Shown one piece after another: positions 15,105-25,527 of a stretch of DNA of 59,201 nt; position 1 is the stretch's first letter; each line of letters opens with the position of its first letter. The stretch lies in assembly GCF_000002995.4 (NCBI RefSeq), contig NW_025062299.1, positions 1 through 59,201 of the forward strand. The letters are read 5' to 3'. This DNA is from Brugia malayi. Taxonomy: Eukaryota; Nematoda; Chromadorea; Rhabditida; Onchocercidae. The position numbers were made by a program, and so were the translations under genes. The notes under the pieces are model-generated. The model was not told the origin of the DNA. It worked only from the letters and a program-made list of their open reading frames with translations, and did not search any database.

Positions 15105-15764
15105 CTGTGACCCTTCTTTCCGGACTCTTAAAAAATCCTAGTAGCTCATTCTCTGTTCAGCAGTTCAGTGTATTTCAGCTGTTAGATAATAAAAATTTAG
15201 CTATTAAGAATCTATGGAGATGAATGCTAATTAAGTAAGCGGAATGAGACTAAATTCCAGAGAATTGAAAACTGAATTACCCATTTATAGTCTCATTGAT
15301 CTTTTCCAGAATGTGGAATTTTTCAATTTTATTGAATTTTAACGTTCAAGCAATTATTTTTCAATTTTAACGTTCAAGCAATTATTAAAACTGTCTGCTC
15401 TAAGATTTTTCATTGCTCCTTCAAGGGATACAGTTTTTAGATTCTAGAGAACAATATTTTATTCAAATTTATGAAGTTTGTATCAATTTACATTCTGTTA
15501 AAAATATGATTGACTTTTCATTTTTGGTCGCCTAAATGAAAAATGAATAGTTGCGAAGTTTGGAGGAATTAGAAAAGAGAGCAAATGAATATTGGAAACG
15601 ATGAGAAGAAACGCTATATTATATTACTTTAAAAGTAATCTTAACTGCCTTTATGTATTAACAAAGCTTTTATGTTCCTCCTAAAACTTTCAATGTTCCT
15701 ACTAGAGGTGTATCTACTGTCAGTATGAAGTTTCGTTAAGAAATGATGAGGAAATGTGATTTAG

Positions 15765-15900
15765 ATTGATCTAGCTTATCCACATCGTTCAATGATCAAG
15801 TGGAAAAAGAAATTTGGTCCAATGTTCACCATATGGCTTCCTGGGCCAGTCATCGTACTTGCAGATTATAAACTTCTTCGTGAAGCACTAGTTAATCAAG
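15765..15900 (+). pseudogene. orphan cytochrome P450 exon (N-terminal region)
   Basis: The exon is bounded by acceptor TTTAG (ends 15764) and donor GTAAGA (15901). It reads DLAYPHRSMIKWKKKFGP, then MFTIWLPGPVIVLADYKLL, then REALVNQG. This is the N-terminal beta-sheet region of CYP2-like microsomal P450s, where a 'W.KKFGP.FT.WL.....V.L.DY.LL.EAL..QG' pattern is typical. No N-terminal membrane anchor exon, I-helix, ExxR or heme-binding FxxGxxxCxG segment was found in the flanking kilobases on either strand. The exon itself is undamaged, so it may belong to a gene with very large introns, but in this setting a stranded fragment is more likely. Confidence 0.6.
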
Positions 15901-16414
15901 GTAAGATCATTTGTAGAAGCAACCAACTGAAGTTTATGATTATCGCTCTTCTTTATACCCATTTCAGCATATCTCATTATCTGCATAATGTTTTGAGAAT
16001 ATTAAGTGTTATTCAGTTAAAATATCATCACTGGATTAGTTAATTAATTGTGGGTTTTTGGATCTTTTTTGTTATTACTGGATCGGGAGACATTATTTCC
16101 TCAGTTCACAGAAAAAGCTTGTATATCAGCTTGAAATTTTTGTGATGTACTATCCATTAACATATATCTTGAATATTGTCTTGCCTTCAAAAACTTGAAT
16201 ATCTGGGATTTTTTCTTCAATTTTTAGATTATTTTTTTAACTTCGTACTTCTTTATAAACTGTATTTAATTTGTTATCAAAATTCTTAAAAATCTATTAT
16301 TCTATTTTAAATCTTTGTTTACACGAATAATTGTAAAATTCATAATGTTTTAGACAGTATACAGCTTATGGGAGGCAGTCATATTGTGGAAGGTCACGTT
16401 GGTGAGGCATCCAC

Positions 16415-16503
16415 TTCTTGTCCAAATAATATGACGAATGGCGCTCTTGTTACTACTACAGTCAGCAACAAGAGCGCCATTCGTCATATTATTTGGACAA
16501 GAA
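16415..16503. repeat. hairpin H2 (37-bp perfect arms)
   Basis: Arms 16415-16451 and 16467-16503 are exact inverted copies (for example ATGACGAATGGCGCTCTTG against its complement) with a 15-bp loop. The sequence is GC-balanced compared with its surroundings, so low complexity does not explain the pairing. Confidence 0.95.
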
Positions 16504-17020
16504 CAAAGGAGTAGTTTTTAACATACTAAACAATGCACATACGAGATTATTTCGAGTTTCGCGACAGCAATGTTTTTTCATCACTGCCAGTTCCACTTTG
16601 TAAATGATCTAAGCCTGTATTTATATTATGCATTGGCTAGATGAGCATGGTCCACTGATATGGTTTTATTGTTGTGAACTTCGTTTATATATCCACTTCC
16701 AGCTAGCGTAGGTCCAACTTCCTATAGATCAAAGAAAATCTGGATCTTAAGTTTTCTGGTTTGTCGAAATGAATAAGCTTAACGAAGTAATCAGCACCTA
16801 TGAGAATATTTGGTTGTTTCCATTGATCTGTGAAATTTTTTAATTGATTTTGTTTATCTTCGATAAAAATTAGAAATTTTAGTTTTCTAATAATTATTTC
16901 AAAATGTAGATCTGTGTGAAGTTTTTGTCTTGCAAAGAATATTTGCTTATCTAATTAGACATTAGCATGAAACTTTTTTCGACTGAGGTCGAAATTTTTA
17001 TTCTCCAGCCTTTATTTCAG

Positions 17021-17152
17021 CATTTACTTGTCGTTGAAAGGCGATTAATGAAACGATTGGACATTCTATCTGAGAAAATCGAGAATGAAATTGCCCAAAA
17101 AATCATTCGTAGTTCACAGCAATCCGATTCGGGGCGGTCAGCTTTGTCTAAC
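17021..17152 (+). CDS. unrecognised exon with helical, charged sequence
   Basis: A clean exon: acceptor TTTATTTCAG ending at 17020, 44 codons, donor GTTAGT at 17153. It reads HLLVVERRLMKRLDILSEK, then IENEIAQKIIRSSQQSDSG. The pattern suggests an amphipathic or coiled-coil helix followed by a Ser/Gln-rich linker. The same donor hexamer is used in the PP1 gene of this window. I do not recognise the protein and see no neighbouring exon that clearly joins it. Confidence 0.4.
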
Positions 17153-17159
17153 GTTAGTG

Positions 17160-19343
17160 TAATTTTTTTTTTGTATATTGTGTTTTCAACAAATTGAATT
17201 ATCTACCATTTTCCATTTGGCATGTATATAATATTATCTGATTGATGCAGAAAAATAAAACAATTATTTTTTGAAATAATGTCAAACGATGGCATACTCC
17301 TGGCATTCTTTGCAGGAAGGTTAAAATACCTTTTCAGTATGATTGATAGCGAAGCTATTTGATATCAAATTCATTCATGTTAATCTTAATTTAAAATATT
17401 TAAATGAAACATTTGTCTACGATAAAATTAGATTCCATGAAGTATTGAAATCAATCTTTTTTTTTTGCTTCAATTATAAAAATGAATAACTAAATATGCA
17501 TGCAATGATGATGATTCATATGATGTGAGAATAATTTAATGAATTTAAACAAGAAAGAAAAAATGAAAAAGATTAAAAATCATATTACATAAAATAATGC
17601 TATCATTATAAACTTCAGAGTTTAACTATTACAAAAAAAAAAAACTGTAAATTAATTTGAAGGACAAATTTTTAAAAATTTTTTCAGTTAAAATTAAATG
17701 ATTCATCAACAATAACACTACGTAATTCAAGCAATTTCCCTGTTCTTTATAAGGCAAGATAAATGTTAATGAATATTTTAATAATTATAAAGTATTAATT
17801 AACATAATTTATAATTGGATGATTTTATAAATTATTAAGTAATACTTTTTTTTTAGTTAAAATACTTTTTTATACTTTTTTTTTAGCAAAAAAAGTTTTT
17901 AGTGAATTGAATTATTTTGATAACAATTACATTAATTGTTGAAATGTTTGTTATGTAAACAAACTAACTAATAAGATTTGTCAACAAGTTTCAAAAAAAA
18001 AAATGCTTAGAGAACCAAAAAAGAAATTTCTATTATTTAAAATTCTTAATTCAATAATTTTCAATCTAAAAAAGATAATCTATGTTTGATTAATCATCCA
18101 AAAAATTAATTAATTATTTAAAAACAATAAGAGCAATCATTTTCAAACATTTAATATTTAATTGCTTTACATCAGAATTAGTTTATTAAATTATCATATA
18201 AGTTATACAAAGTAATTTCAATTCAAATATTTCAAATTAACAGAAATAGCTTTAGATTAAGTGTACGTCAAATTATCGAATCAGTATTCTAGACTGCGCC
18301 GGAATATTACGTCCGGAACGTGAAACAGTCATCCTAGTATATCGTCATAATTGTGAAATTAACGCGACGGTTTCATACTTTTTTTATATTTAAAAAATTT
18401 TTTGACACTTCCAAATTGAAATTAAAATTGAAAGCAATTTAAGCAAATATTTAATTTTATAAATTATTTGCACTTTTTTTTTTTAAAGGAATTCTTTTTT
18501 CAACTTATGTACATAATTTTTTATATAGTTATGAAATGACTCAAAATTTATGCTAAATTATTTACTTACTTTGAATGAATTTGTGAAATTTTTGAAGTTT
18601 TTAATTTCAAAAGTTTTTATGATTTTTATATATTACAAAATATATTACAGTTTTGAATTTTTTTTAATTTTATTTATCATACTTATTGGTAGGATTAAAA
18701 TTTTTAATTTTATTTGCAATCATACTTATTGGTAGGAAGGATTAAAAGGATATTTTGTAGTGCGGAGAAAAAAAAAAGAAATATTACTACTAAAATTACG
18801 ATAATTTATAGAATTGAATTATATTTTTCAACTTTGAAAAAATAGATGTTACATAAACTGATGAAGAAATTGCAGTAAAAATTTCAATACAAATTTTATT
18901 TTATCAAAATTTTTTTTTGCTTTTTTTTTTTGAAAAAAATATTAAAATAAGCCTTTGTAATTAAGTTTTGCTACGTTATGATTGCGTTGTCATTTTATAG
19001 TTTAATTTGAACATTTAATTTTAACAAAAGATTTGTTATTAGATTAAACTTTTAATCGCCCAAATTATATATTTTTTAAATTAAACTATAAATAATTTAA
19101 TTAGAGGTAAAAAGTGAATTATTTTTTAGAGGTAAAATTTAATTAGAGGTAAAATGAAAAATATAATAACAATAAAACTGTTAAATTTTTTTCATAAATT
19201 TGAGTTTATTTTCGATTTGAATTCATAAAAAATGAATTCAAATCGAAAATGATGATTTCATCCGTAATTGAAATCGTGGTTTGATTGTACCCTTTTAAAA
19301 TAAATTAAGGAGAAATGATAGAAAATGAAGAAATTTCTTTCAG
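17160..19343. other. AT-rich DNA without supported genes
   Basis: Long A/T runs; only short open frames (for example 18550-18735, a hydrophobic chance frame). A local near-duplication of CATACTTATTGGTAGG occurs at about 18678 and 18720. An 18-bp hairpin (19209-19249) lies just before the NHL exons and is listed separately. Confidence 0.6.
19209..19249. repeat. hairpin H6 (18-bp arms)
   Basis: Arms 19209-19226 and 19232-19249 (TTTTCGATTTGAATTCAT and its complement) flank an AAAAA loop. The right arm runs into GAATTCAAATCGAAAATGAT, a sequence that also occurs at 9921 and, in part, at 20870 and 24296. Confidence 0.85.
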
Positions 19344-20110
19344 TTTACGGAACCATCCGGAGTTGCGGTAAATGCACAAAATGACATTATCGTTGCGGAC
19401 ACTAACAATCATCGTATCCAGGTATTCGATAAGGAAGGTCGTTTCAAATTTCAGTTTGGGGAATGTGGTAAGCGTGATGGCCAGCTGCTTTATCCCAACC
19501 GGTTCATATATTATTTTGCGAACTTTTTTGACGCTAATATTTAATATAAGTAGAGAATGGTGTATGCAAAAAAGATATCCAAGTAGAAAAGAGTTTGGAG
19601 TTTTTATTCATGTAACTTTGACTGGGAGTTGCTTTCTGTGTCAGATTTGTGCGGCGTATTGTCCAGTTGAAGGGTGAGTCTGTTCTGAAAACATTTATTT
19701 GGTAAGATAGTTCTTCTTAGATTCGAATTTAAATATCATAAATGAGCAATGTATCATTTTTTTTTTTGAATATATACATGTAGGAGACATGTTAATCATA
19801 TAGCGCTAATTTAACAAAATTTAATGACCTGGACCATATAGCTAAATTCTCGAAATTCTAGTATTTTAATTTACGAGGAAAATGCGATGAGTGGTCATTA
19901 AGCCTATTATATCATGCGTTTATTATTTGTAGTGTGGCGGTAAATCGTCTTACCGGCGATTTTATCGTAACGGAACGTTCGCCAACACATCAGATACAAA
20001 TTTATAATCAATACGGACAATTCTTGCGCAAATTTGGAGCAAACATTTTGCAGCATCCTCGTGGTGTTTGCGTTGATAGTAAAGGACGCATTATTGTAAT
20101 CGAATGTAAA
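19344..20110 (+). pseudogene. ncl-1: two NHL-repeat exons of an NCL-1/Brat (TRIM-NHL) homologue
   Basis: Exon a (19344-19501, acceptor TTTCTTTCAG, donor GTTCAT) reads FTEPSGVAVNAQNDIIVADT, then NNHRIQVFDKEGRFKFQFG and KRDGQLLYPNR. Exon b (19933-20110, donor GTAAGT) continues in the correct phase with VAVNRLTGDFIVTERSPTHQ, then GQFLRKFGANILQHPRGVC. This closely matches the first NHL repeats of Drosophila Brat and C. elegans NCL-1, RNA-binding beta-propellers that repress translation and rRNA synthesis. The family normally has about six NHL repeats plus B-boxes and a coiled coil. I find neither the upstream domains nor the next repeat in about 3 kb on each side. The splice phase is intact and there is no stop, so it is either a fragment duplication or part of a gene with huge introns. 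Confidence 0.8.
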
Positions 20111-20332
20111 GTAAGTTGGATTTTATTCAAACTTTTTTCTTTCTTTCACGGCAAAAGTATGCAATGTCATTTTGAATTTCTCTTTCAAAATGGTACAGAT
20201 AATGTTTAAAATAAAATACTATTTTAATTGCTTTTAGTGCAATCATTTTTTTTTATTTATTCTCAGATTTTTAATTAGATTTGATAAAAATGCATTAAGC
20301 AAGTCAATGCCATGAATATTTCAACTTTGAGA

Positions 20333-20401
20333 TTTTTTTCAAATGATTAGTGGTATAAAATTAATTTACTTAATTTTATACCACTAATCATTTGAAAAAA
20401 A
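20333..20401. repeat. hairpin H3 (31-bp perfect arms)
   Basis: Arms 20333-20363 and 20371-20401 are exact inverted copies (core ATGATTAGTGGTATAAAATT) with a 7-bp loop. It lies between the NHL exons and the minus-strand exon ending near 20422. Confidence 0.93.
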
Positions 20402-20421
20402 TTTTTGATATTCGAAAAACA

Positions 20422-20539
20422 TGCCTTTGTAAAGACAGCATTAATTTCATCAATCTTCACAAGGAGTGGGCGTAGAATTGTTTGACAAATCCAGGATCGT
20501 AAATTACGTTCAGCGACAGCGAAGCCTTCAGCGTCCATT
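20422..20539 (-). CDS. possible TMEM209-like exon
   Basis: On the minus strand, after an AG at 20541-20540, the frame reads MDAEGFAVAERNLRSWICQT, then ILRPLLVKIDEINAVFTK, with a possible donor GTTTTT near 20421. The pattern 'E..LR.WI..TIL.PLV..I..IN' recalls the start of the conserved region of TMEM209 (PF09786), a nuclear-envelope protein. That assignment rests on memory of the pattern only. No further exon of that family was seen on the minus strand. The hairpin H3 begins within about 20 bp of the exon end. Confidence 0.3.
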
Positions 20540-21067
20540 CTATATCTGCAATATATTTTTCATCAAACAAAAGGATGTGTTGGAAGCTGAATTAATCACC
20601 TTGTGGTTGTTAAGATAGCTATACAGTGTTCAAGAAATGTCAAAAATCAATATTCAAAACTTTTGAATTTATTATCAGGTTTTTTAGTACAAATTATTAT
20701 TTTCGATAAAAGCAGTAAGTGGATGAGAACTTTCGGGTATGAAAATTCGAAACAAAAACTTTTTTCCGTTTTAATGCCTGGGTTAGTGTGTTTTGTTGAT
20801 TGAATGAATGGATTAAAAAAGTGTTTCATGACGAATGGAAGGAAATAAAATGACACTTTTTTGTAAAATGATGAATTCAAATCGAAAATCAATACTTGGC
20901 ACGTTTGACGTGAAATATACGTCAAATATAAATTCCACTTGTTAGTTTACTTCTGATGAGATTCATTTCTGAACAGAAAATATGGTCTCAGTTGTATATA
21001 TCTATGTACAAAATGTCGTCGATTAAAACGATTCCTTATATTGTTTTTCATTTTCCAAGAGCTTTAG

Positions 21068-21253
21068 ATCAATCGACCGGGATTGGCACCACCAACACCA
21101 CCATCACTCAAAACCAAACCAATTGTTAAAGATATTAAGTCTCCACCGGTGAAGAAAATTCCCGTTCCAGAGCAATTCAAAACTTTGAGACCGAACAGGC
21201 CTGCTAACGATGTATCTTCTTTGCGTCGTTCTGGCAGTTCTGATGTTTGTTAA
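21068..21253 (+). CDS. proline-rich C-terminal exon, unrecognised
   Basis: After AG at 21067 the frame encodes 61 residues and a stop: INRPGLAPPTPPSLKTKP, then IVKDIKSPPVKKIPVPEQ, RPNRPANDVS and RRSGSSDVC. A run of PxxP motifs and basic residues looks like a cytoplasmic tail with SH3-ligand sites, as in ADAM-type metalloproteases or adhesion receptors, but this is not specific enough to name a family. The sequence composition (GC-rich third positions) is clearly different from the flanks. It lies 1 kb downstream of the NHL exons on the same strand but is not part of an NCL-1-type protein. Confidence 0.4.
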   Translation: MNRPGLAPPTPPSLKTKPIVKDIKSPPVKKIPVPEQFKTLRPNRPANDVSSLRRSGSSDVC

Positions 21254-21674
21254 TTTCATTTAGTTTAATTTTATTTTATGAGGAATATAATAGTTGTCTA
21301 TTTATAATGTTGAATAAGTTAATACTCAAGCCACTAATTTTTCCCGTGAAAGAAAAATTGAAAGCTTCATTTCAAACAAATAAACTACTGATTGTGAAGA
21401 GAAGATATGCAGCAGTAATAATAGAACAAACCCGAAAAATATTATATTCTGAATTGACTTCATCCATTTTTGTCTTCAAACGTGAATTTTCATGCTTCAG
21501 GTCTGCTTTTTCTTCCATCAAATCTTCCTGTATACAAATCGAATCAATAACAGCTTGCTTTAATTAAAATGCCAATATTAACGATCATTCACAAGATGAG
21601 ATGGATGAGCAATGCTAGCAGGTGTTCTGTGAATGACATAGTAGTTATGTTTTTCTATTCGTCTTTATTTCTTC

Positions 21675-21788
21675 TTTTTCTTATTCTGGTATCACTCAAC
21701 TTTTTCTTCTTCATTCAAAATATATTGGTTGATTCCAATATATTTTGAATGAAGAAGAAAAAGTTGAGTGATACCAGAATAAGAAAAA
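21675..21788. repeat. hairpin H4 (54-bp perfect arms)
   Basis: Arms 21675-21728 and 21735-21788 are exact inverted copies (containing TTCTGGTATCACTCAACTT) separated by only 6 bp (TTGATT). Three bases after the right arm begins the 24-bp block 21792-21815, an inverted copy of 15025-15048. Confidence 0.97.
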
Positions 21789-21815
21789 TTGTTCGTCATT
21801 TCCTCAATCTTTAAC

Positions 21816-23870
21816 CATTAAGAATGATAGTGATAATAATAATATTATATCACTTATCATCTACCGCAATCAATCGTTAAATAATAATAATAATAATCAT
21901 ATGTTGGTTTCGTAGATACATACAATGTTATGAAATAAACAACAAAGAGAGAGAGAGAGGGAGAGAGAGAAAGATAACAAGATAAGGTATGTCACAAAAA
22001 AGAAAAAATAGATTAATCTTCATAAACTTTAATTGGTTCGTCCAAATGCAACTTCCATTATGTATGTATTTCGTTGACAGTAAGGACAAGATGAAATTAA
22101 TATCATTTGATAATCAAAGATTACAATCTTTTTTTTTTTCTCTCTCTCTCTTTTTTTATTAATGATTGTTAGTTATCTATCGTTAGATTACAGCAATAGT
22201 TGTTGTAACAAACAAAAAAAAAAAAAAAAAGCGAAAATGTAAGAATAATATTTTCGCTCAAATTAAAGTGTATAAAATGATAAAACTTGCTACAATTGTT
22301 ACCAATGATTAGATAATTATTATAAGTCATCAATAATTCATACATAAAAATAATAAAATGATATATCAGAAATAGAAGTATTATAAATCACAAAATAATA
22401 AAGGCTTTTAACAGAAGTAATATAGCTAAGAAAAAGAAACTATGTAAAATTTTATAATTTCAATTAATTTATTTAAAAAAAATAAATAAATATAAGAAAG
22501 AGAGGAAGGAGGGAATAATAATAATACCACAAAAAAAAAGGAGGAAAAATGAACACACACACAGAGGGAGAGAGAGAGAAAGGAAAAAATGAAAAAAGAA
22601 CATAGAAATATTTATATATTATTTTAATGAAAAAAAAAGAAAAAAAAAAAACAAATAATCCAGCAAATGAACATTCGAAAAATGTCATTTCGGGTTTTCT
22701 TCCTATTTTTTCATTCTGTCAACTAAGTAAACATATATACTAAAAGTTTATTTATATTCAAAAGAAAAAAACAAACAAATAAATGACATAAGTTTGGGTT
22801 ATTGATGTATGTGTTATATCTATTTCACACATAGTTTTGCTGGGACAAAAAAAGGAATAAAAATCTTTACTGATAAGATAAATGATATCTTAGGATAACT
22901 GACATCCAATTACTACAATAATACTATAAATTATAAACTTCAAAAAAAAAAAAAAAGAAAAATTGGTACTAAATAAAATGATTTAATAAAATCTAATAAA
23001 TAAAGGGAGGGTGGGAGAGGGGAAAACAATTTTTGCCCCTTAATTACATCCTTTATCTTTCTTTCCATGTGAAAGTGGCACAACCTCCTCAAAGTAGGCA
23101 TAATTTCAAAATTGATCTTCGCTAAATTTCATTCATCATCAAATTATACGCAGTTTGAAATATTGTTACAGAATACATTGTAACAAATAATTTATTTTTA
23201 TTAAAGAACTTCCTTTCACATTTGGATTTTTTTAATTCCAAAGAAATATTTTTTAGTTTTTGAATGAACTTTTAGTAGTATCAGTGTTTATTAAGAATCA
23301 ACTTCCAACTTTTTCCTCTTACCTGGAAGTTAAATTTATTTGAAAGGAATAGAATTATTTTATTGTTGACAAAATATTGAGAAAAATTATTTATTTATTT
23401 ATTTTTTTAAAATAATTATTTCAAAACTAACTGAAATTAAGAACATTGAGATCACACATTTCCAGTAAACAACCAAAGCCAAGCATTTCATTATAGGAAA
23501 TGAGTTGTCTAAAATTGACAATAATCAAATATTAAGTATACAAAAAAGAAAAACTGCAGCAATAATTTAAAAATAACAGTTTTTAATTTCAATTAATATA
23601 TGAAATGCATATTTAAGTCAAACATTATAAATGTATTGTATTCATTTCATAGCTTTAAATTATATAATTAATTTCAGAAATATCTCTATTGTTATTTATT
23701 TTATTTTTTGTTGTAAAATAAAATATAATTCAAATATTTTTGTTATTAATATTTAATAAATAATTATCTAATCAACTGATTTTCATTTATGAATTATGTA
23801 TTATATGATTGATATTGCAATAAATTAAAAGTTTGATAAGTTTATAATTTTTTTGTTTTTTAATTTAAAG
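21816..23870. other. AT-rich DNA with simple repeats, no supported gene
   Basis: Contains AATAAT runs, GA-rich microsatellites (about 21940-21975 and 22560-22580) and several A- and T-runs. The frame at 22473-22688 (minus) is a low-complexity F/I/S artefact. A 27-bp block at 22237-22263 is an exact direct copy of 14572-14598. Confidence 0.6.
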
Positions 23871-23988
23871 AATCCTTACGCGAGATCACAAAATACATAA
23901 GCGCAATCACCAACGATCACACCACAATGGCGCTGTCGTCCGCTTGGACCTTTTTTCTTTCACGGGAAAAATTCCACATTCTGGAAAA
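23871..23988 (+). CDS. unrecognised coding-like exon
   Basis: Acceptor TTTAAAG (ends 23870) and donor GTAATT (23989). The frame reads ESLREITKYISAITNDHTTM, then ALSSAWTFFLSREKFHILE. GC content is far above the flanking sequence and the residue mix is protein-like. Not recognised. The last 24 bases (23966-23989, across the donor G) occur again, inverted, at 15301-15324. Exons at 24017, 25528 and 25905 are on the same strand and might belong to one gene, but the 23871 and 24017 exons are only 28 bp apart, too short for a normal intron. Confidence 0.4.
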
Positions 23989-24016
23989 GTAATTCATTTG
24001 TTTGAATAAAATGCAG

Positions 24017-24168
24017 TTACAGGCACAGAGCACAAGAACTGTTTATGCAGATGATATTGCTGCAATGTTTTATACGGATAATGATAATGATGGACAATTA
24101 ACGAGCAATAATTGCCGAACATGGGGACTTTCGCGGAATTCCGTTTGGTGGGCAGCTGATCCAACAAG
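24017..24168 (+). CDS. unrecognised exon, acidic and Trp-rich
   Basis: After AG at 24016 the frame reads LQAQSTRTVYADDIAAMF, then YTDNDNDGQLTSNNCRTWG and LSRNSVWWAADPTR, ending at a donor GTATTT (24169). Alternatively the exon is the first one, starting at the ATG at 24011. I know no family with this sequence. The DNDNDG stretch could be loop-like but does not make an EF-hand. Confidence 0.35.
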
Positions 24169-24664
24169 GTATTTATTTTTGAAGTAAAACCGAAATGACC
24201 GGAACCGGATGTGGAAAAAGTGCAATAATCGTAATTAATTCAAATGATTCACTATTTGAAAAATCGTAAATTCAACAATGCATTTATGTTTTTTTCGAAA
24301 ATGATGATTTCAATTTAAAGATTTGATTACTAAATTATTAAAAAAAATACAATTTAAAAATGATTTGAAATCTTTCAATCACCTAAAAAAATTCATTTTT
24401 TTAAAAAAGTTTGATCTTATCAAAAAATTTTGTTTTCGATTTTTGTTAGCTATTACAATTATAATTTGATCTAATACAAGTGTTTCACTCTTTTCTACGA
24501 ATTGACAAAATCAAATAAAAAAGTTGAAAAAATATTTGTTACATATATATGTGTGTAAATGTTTGAAGCAGAAAAAAAGAAATAAATTTTTGGATAGGGC
24601 TTAAAATTTTAATGAATTTTAATAAAATTTGTCATGGTGTGCTGACAATGCCCAACAACGAGAA

Positions 24665-24697
24665 TTTCATGAAACTCATTAAATGAGTTTCATGAAA
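24665..24697. repeat. palindrome H5 next to a displaced exon fragment
   Basis: TTTCATGAAACTCATT and its complement form a near-perfect palindrome with a single central base. It follows without a gap a 21-bp block (24644-24664) that is identical to 26003-26023, which lies inside a coding exon. Confidence 0.85.
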
Positions 24698-25527
24698 ATT
24701 TCGGCAGGCTAGAATGTCCCATTTCATAAGTTATGAACAAAATAGATTCGATCAATTGCCCCCTTAGATGAGATTTAAGTGATATGCCAGTGAGATGTAT
24801 GCTACAGTAAGAAATTGTAATAAGCTAACTCTTTCGGATCCAATCCTTCACGACTGAAAAGCTGTAAAATCAGTTTTTCGGACTGGATTTCAAATCATCT
24901 TTCAATTGTTTCATTGAAACGAAGATCATCATTTCCTGCTCTCGATGGTGAAGCTTTTTTAACAATTTGTTCATTATCCATTTCAGCAACATGAAAGTTT
25001 AACTTATTTTCAATGTTCATGTCATCTTTTTGTGACGTTGAGTGTGAGTAATCCATAGATTCTAGTTTCTGAATCTTAAATACATTTAAAAATGCTCTGG
25101 AACAAATGTTGTTGAATGTATCAGACCGGATTCTGAAGTCAAATGACATGTCATTCTATTTTCATTATATGCGTACAATTTACATGGAAAACGTTGGTCA
25201 TCAATTTTGTTTTCCTGAAAAAAATGGAAAATTAAACGATACCTATTCAAATCAGGAGAAGCAAGACATTTATTTCAGTAATTACATTAAAAAAAAGATC
25301 TATAAATTTTAAAAGACTTGTTAATCAGATAATTTTATTATTTTTTTTCCGAAAAAATCTAGAAAGAGATTCATATTAGGTACAAGACAATAATTGAAGC
25401 ATTGTTCCTCAGTCACTTGCTTCATTACAAGATTCGATTTATCACTGATCGTGATATGCATGTGTTATAAGAAGCAAGAAAGAGACACAATTATGCTTGA
25501 ATAATTGTAAAAGTATTCCAATTCTAG

